Assembly: GCF_028009165.1 (NCBI RefSeq)
Contig: NC_079246.1
Location: 1,426,001 to 1,490,000 of the forward strand
Reading direction: 5' to 3'
DNA length: 64,000 nt
Source: Akanthomyces muscarius
Taxonomy: Eukaryota > Ascomycota > Sordariomycetes > Hypocreales > Cordycipitaceae
The position numbers were made by a program, and so were the translations under genes. The notes beneath the pieces are model-generated. The model saw only the letters and a list, made by a program, of their open reading frames with translations. It did no database searches and was not told where the DNA came from. Each line of letters begins with the position of its first letter. Positions within the stretch are counted from its first letter, which is position 1. Of the stretch, positions 61,621 to 64,000 are shown in pieces.

Positions 61621-62124
61621 ATGGCCTTCACCGCTAGGTAAGCTGAACCCCCATTCCCGCTGCTGCTGTTCCTGCTCTCGCATGCTGCGACGAGCTGCTG
61701 CCAGCATCCCAAGCCCGTAGCGCGCCCTTTTGCTTCCTCTGGAGCTGGCGGCGCGCCATGATGCCCGTTTCTTCCGAAGCAGCCGAGCTAACGTGAACCT
61801 CTCTATAGCGACATCTGCGTACGTCTACCAGCTACCTCGCCAGGTCTTCTTTTCGGGGTTTAATTTTTTCTCTCTCCTCGAATACTAACAAATCCACTAG
61901 AAAATCCTCCTTGCCATCATCCTCCCTCCCGTGGGTGTTCTTCTCGAGCGTGGCTGTGGTGCCGACCTCTGCATCAACATCTGCTTGACCATCCTTGGTA
62001 CGCTCTTCATTTCCCAGCTTTCGCGCGCTGCGCCCCCTCGCAGTGTTGCCTCTTTACTAACATCTCTCCTCCAGGTTACATTCCCGGTATCATCCACGCT
62101 CTCTACATCATTCTCAAGTATTAA
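61621..62124 (+). CDS. PMP3: Plasma membrane proteolipid 3 (Pmp3/UPF0057)
   Basis: 57-residue membrane protein that in yeast limits cation leak by keeping membrane potential low. Four exons: 61621-61637 (17 nt), 61809-61818 (10 nt), 61901-61997 and 62075-62124. Joined: MAFTASDICKILLAIILPPV, then GVLLERGCGADLCINICLTI, LGYIPGIIHALYIILKY. Two membrane segments and the family motifs (LPPVGV, CINICLTILGYIPGIIHA) are complete. The gene cannot be found as one open frame because the first two exons encode nine residues in total. The preceding pyrimidine-rich leader suits strong expression. Confidence 0.95.
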
Positions 62125-63320
62125 GTGCGCCCCCGCGCCTCGTGTGAGGGTCGCGACAAGAGCTTAGCCATTGCACCAATGACTTCCCCTGTGCAATCCG
62201 CCAAGCCCCCCACGGCGGGCAGCGTCTGCCAAGGCCTTTCAAGCTCATCAGCTGCGCTTTCTCATCATGGCCTGAGCCTGCGAAAAGTGCTGTACTAGCT
62301 TTCTTGAGTTGTTTCCGCCTCGGCTCTTGTCGCGAACGCTCACTCTATCGCTCATTTTGCGCCTCGGCGCATTTCTTCTCACTTGCCAATTTTTTTTTTT
62401 TTACTGTCGCGACACTTCTTCGCACGCTCCCTCAATCTACACGACGGCCGACCGCGACTTGTTTCCTTTGCTTTACTTAGCTTCTTTGGTGTGATGAGCA
62501 ACGGTCCACTACTGTTCTGCTCTTCTAATGACGAACTTGGAGATGCGGAGGGTCGCTGGGTTGCATAACACGGGCGATGTTTGGCCACGGTAATTTTCTC
62601 TTCGATACCCATCAATCCAAAGATTTTCCCTTAATATATCTCTTGCTGCGAGCCCTCAATCGCGAAGCTGTGAATAAACTGTTCTACCAAATCGCCGTAG
62701 TCGTGGTGGTGACGCTATCCGCCCATCATTACGTCAGGCTGCAGACGCCGCCACACCATTTCCACGCCAGTGGATCGAGCCACCGAACCACATTCCACCG
62801 TACTGAGGATGTCCTGCACAACATCGTCCATGGCCTGAAATCGCTCCAGCTTGCCGATTGGTTTTCTCAACGCTGGTGGTGTGTGCCGTGAGACTGCAAC
62901 GTTGGGTTTCATCTTGATCAGTCATTGTGCCGATGTGGCCCAGCCTCGCATGGGTTCCTCGCACCGCCACATTTGAACTACACCGACGCAAACACTGGCA
63001 TGAGCTAGCAACAACGCCCTTATTAGGCCGAATGGGAGACCGCAAACGGCTTCTTTCAAGACTCGTTTAAGAAGAATAAAGAATTGTCATTCTTGTATGA
63101 ATATCCATTATGAAAAACTCCAACAAAGAATCCTGCAAAAAAAAAAAAAAAAGGCAAGTAAGAATGTTCCTTGTATGCGCCATTGTCCACCTCTTTCTTG
63201 ATCCTGCTCGACAGCCCTGTCTATTCCCACACCCCAACCATCGCCCACGTCTAGATACCTCATACTTCTCGCTTCCCATCTCATTTGACCGACGTTAGTC
63301 TACCGTCCCGGTCGTTCCCG
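62125..63320. other. Gene-free stretch between convergent genes
   Basis: 3' regions of the Pmp3 and Atg7 genes, with T and A homopolymers near 62391 and 63137. No coding sequence recognised. Confidence 0.55.
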
Positions 63321-64000
63321 TCACAGCAGCTCGCCCTCGCCATCGTCATTCCCCGCAACGCCCTCGTCCTCCTCGTCCCAGTCCAGCTCGCCCGACAGCT
63401 CCTCGGCGCGGCGCTGCACCTCGGCGAGCCCCGACAGCTCAGCGACGTAGTCCTTCTCCTGCAGGGCGCGCTTGAGGAACTGCCAGCCGTCATCGCGGTA
63501 CGCAGCCAGCACTTTGGGGCTGCACGCGCTGCAGCAGTCGTAGCTCTGCCCGCGGATCACGAGGTTCGAAAACGTAGACACGTACCCGCGGATCTGGTGC
63601 GGCACCAGGCCGAGCGGATGGTTGGGCGGATCGCGCTCAGCCGAGGAGACGGGCTGCTGCGGCGCCGGCGCGGCGTTCTTGAGCGGGTGCTGCAGCAGGC
63701 TGGTGAGCATCTCGACGAGGAGGGCCGACGCAATGCCGGCCACACCAGGGCGGGTCACCGTGCATTGTTGGTCGAGAGTCTGATCTTTCATAGACTAGAG
63801 AGAGCATTGGTTAGTTTGTAGTTCGCGTTGATACTAGCAAGGGCAGGCTTACATCTGCTGGCGCAACGACGTCATTGCAAAAGTAGCATCCCAGCGGTAA
63901 ATGGCCCTCTTGCATCGTCTCGGCGCCATGTCTCATGACCACGTATGAATCAAAGCCCAGCGCTGCGTTCATGACAATCTTGCCTGCGGCCTTGCCCATG
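63321..64000 (-). CDS. ATG7: Autophagy E1-like enzyme Atg7, C-terminal part (partial)
   Basis: Runs off the right edge, so the N-terminal part and the catalytic Cys are not in the window. Exons seen: up to 63853, and 63794-63321 (58-nt intron, GTAAGC donor and CTCTAG acceptor). Conserved Atg7 blocks are present: [20 protein letters not shown], then [13 protein letters not shown] joined to [43 protein letters not shown], and [15 protein letters not shown]. The CxxC pairs (YFC..., CSAC) fit the adenylation-domain zinc site. The acidic C-terminal tail ([20 protein letters not shown]) matches the usual Atg7 end that binds Atg8. The enzyme activates Atg8 and Atg12 with ATP. The Met at 63999 is internal, not a start. 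Confidence 0.95.

Overview
This window is nuclear DNA of a filamentous ascomycete. Genes carry short spliceosomal introns, mostly 50-100 nt, with GT..AG ends and CTAAC-like branch sites. Recognised proteins are fungal: a Zn(2)-C6 regulator, a Chs7-family chaperone, Pmp3, Ssl1, and a Ser/Thr-kinase-like/AAA/histidine-kinase hybrid. Two secreted proteins of the heat-labile-enterotoxin A-chain family point to Hypocreales, probably an insect-associated lineage (Clavicipitaceae, Ophiocordyceps or Cordyceps type). That placement is inference from gene content. No transposon with intact ends, no CRISPR, and no tRNA or rRNA was recognised.

Left part (about 1-20.9 kb), accessory in character. All assigned genes are on the minus strand and separated by gene-poor DNA. 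In order: a secreted covalent FAD oxidase; a Zn(2)-C6 regulator next to it; a two-exon orphan; a Cys-rich, probably GPI-anchored protein built from four copies of one module; a small ADP-ribosyltransferase (ART) toxin-like protein; a tandem nucleoside-phosphorylase (Pfs-type) gene; and a 953-residue ART protein with a hydrophobic C-terminal half. A relic of coding-like sequence follows. This is a secretome/effector-like neighbourhood. The pairing of two ART genes with a Pfs gene whose first domain has lost its catalytic residues is its most unusual part.

Right part (about 20.9-64 kb), mostly core housekeeping. It contains a 2487-residue group X hybrid histidine kinase, UDP-galactopyranose mutase, a triose-phosphate-transporter-family carrier, ribosomal protein eL27 divergent from an Nce101-like protein, a TTC36-like TPR protein, a 2EXR pseudogene, and 4-hydroxyphenylpyruvate dioxygenase. 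After these come TFIIH subunit Ssl1, a Chs7-family chaperone, a Dal5-type MFS transporter, an 81-residue probable mitochondrial protein, the GPI-anchor protein Gpi11/PIG-F, Pmp3, and the C-terminal part of Atg7 running off the right edge.

Exon borders were chosen by reading frame, splice consensus and family conservation. They are not backed by transcripts. Family names come from recognising sequence motifs; no database search was run.
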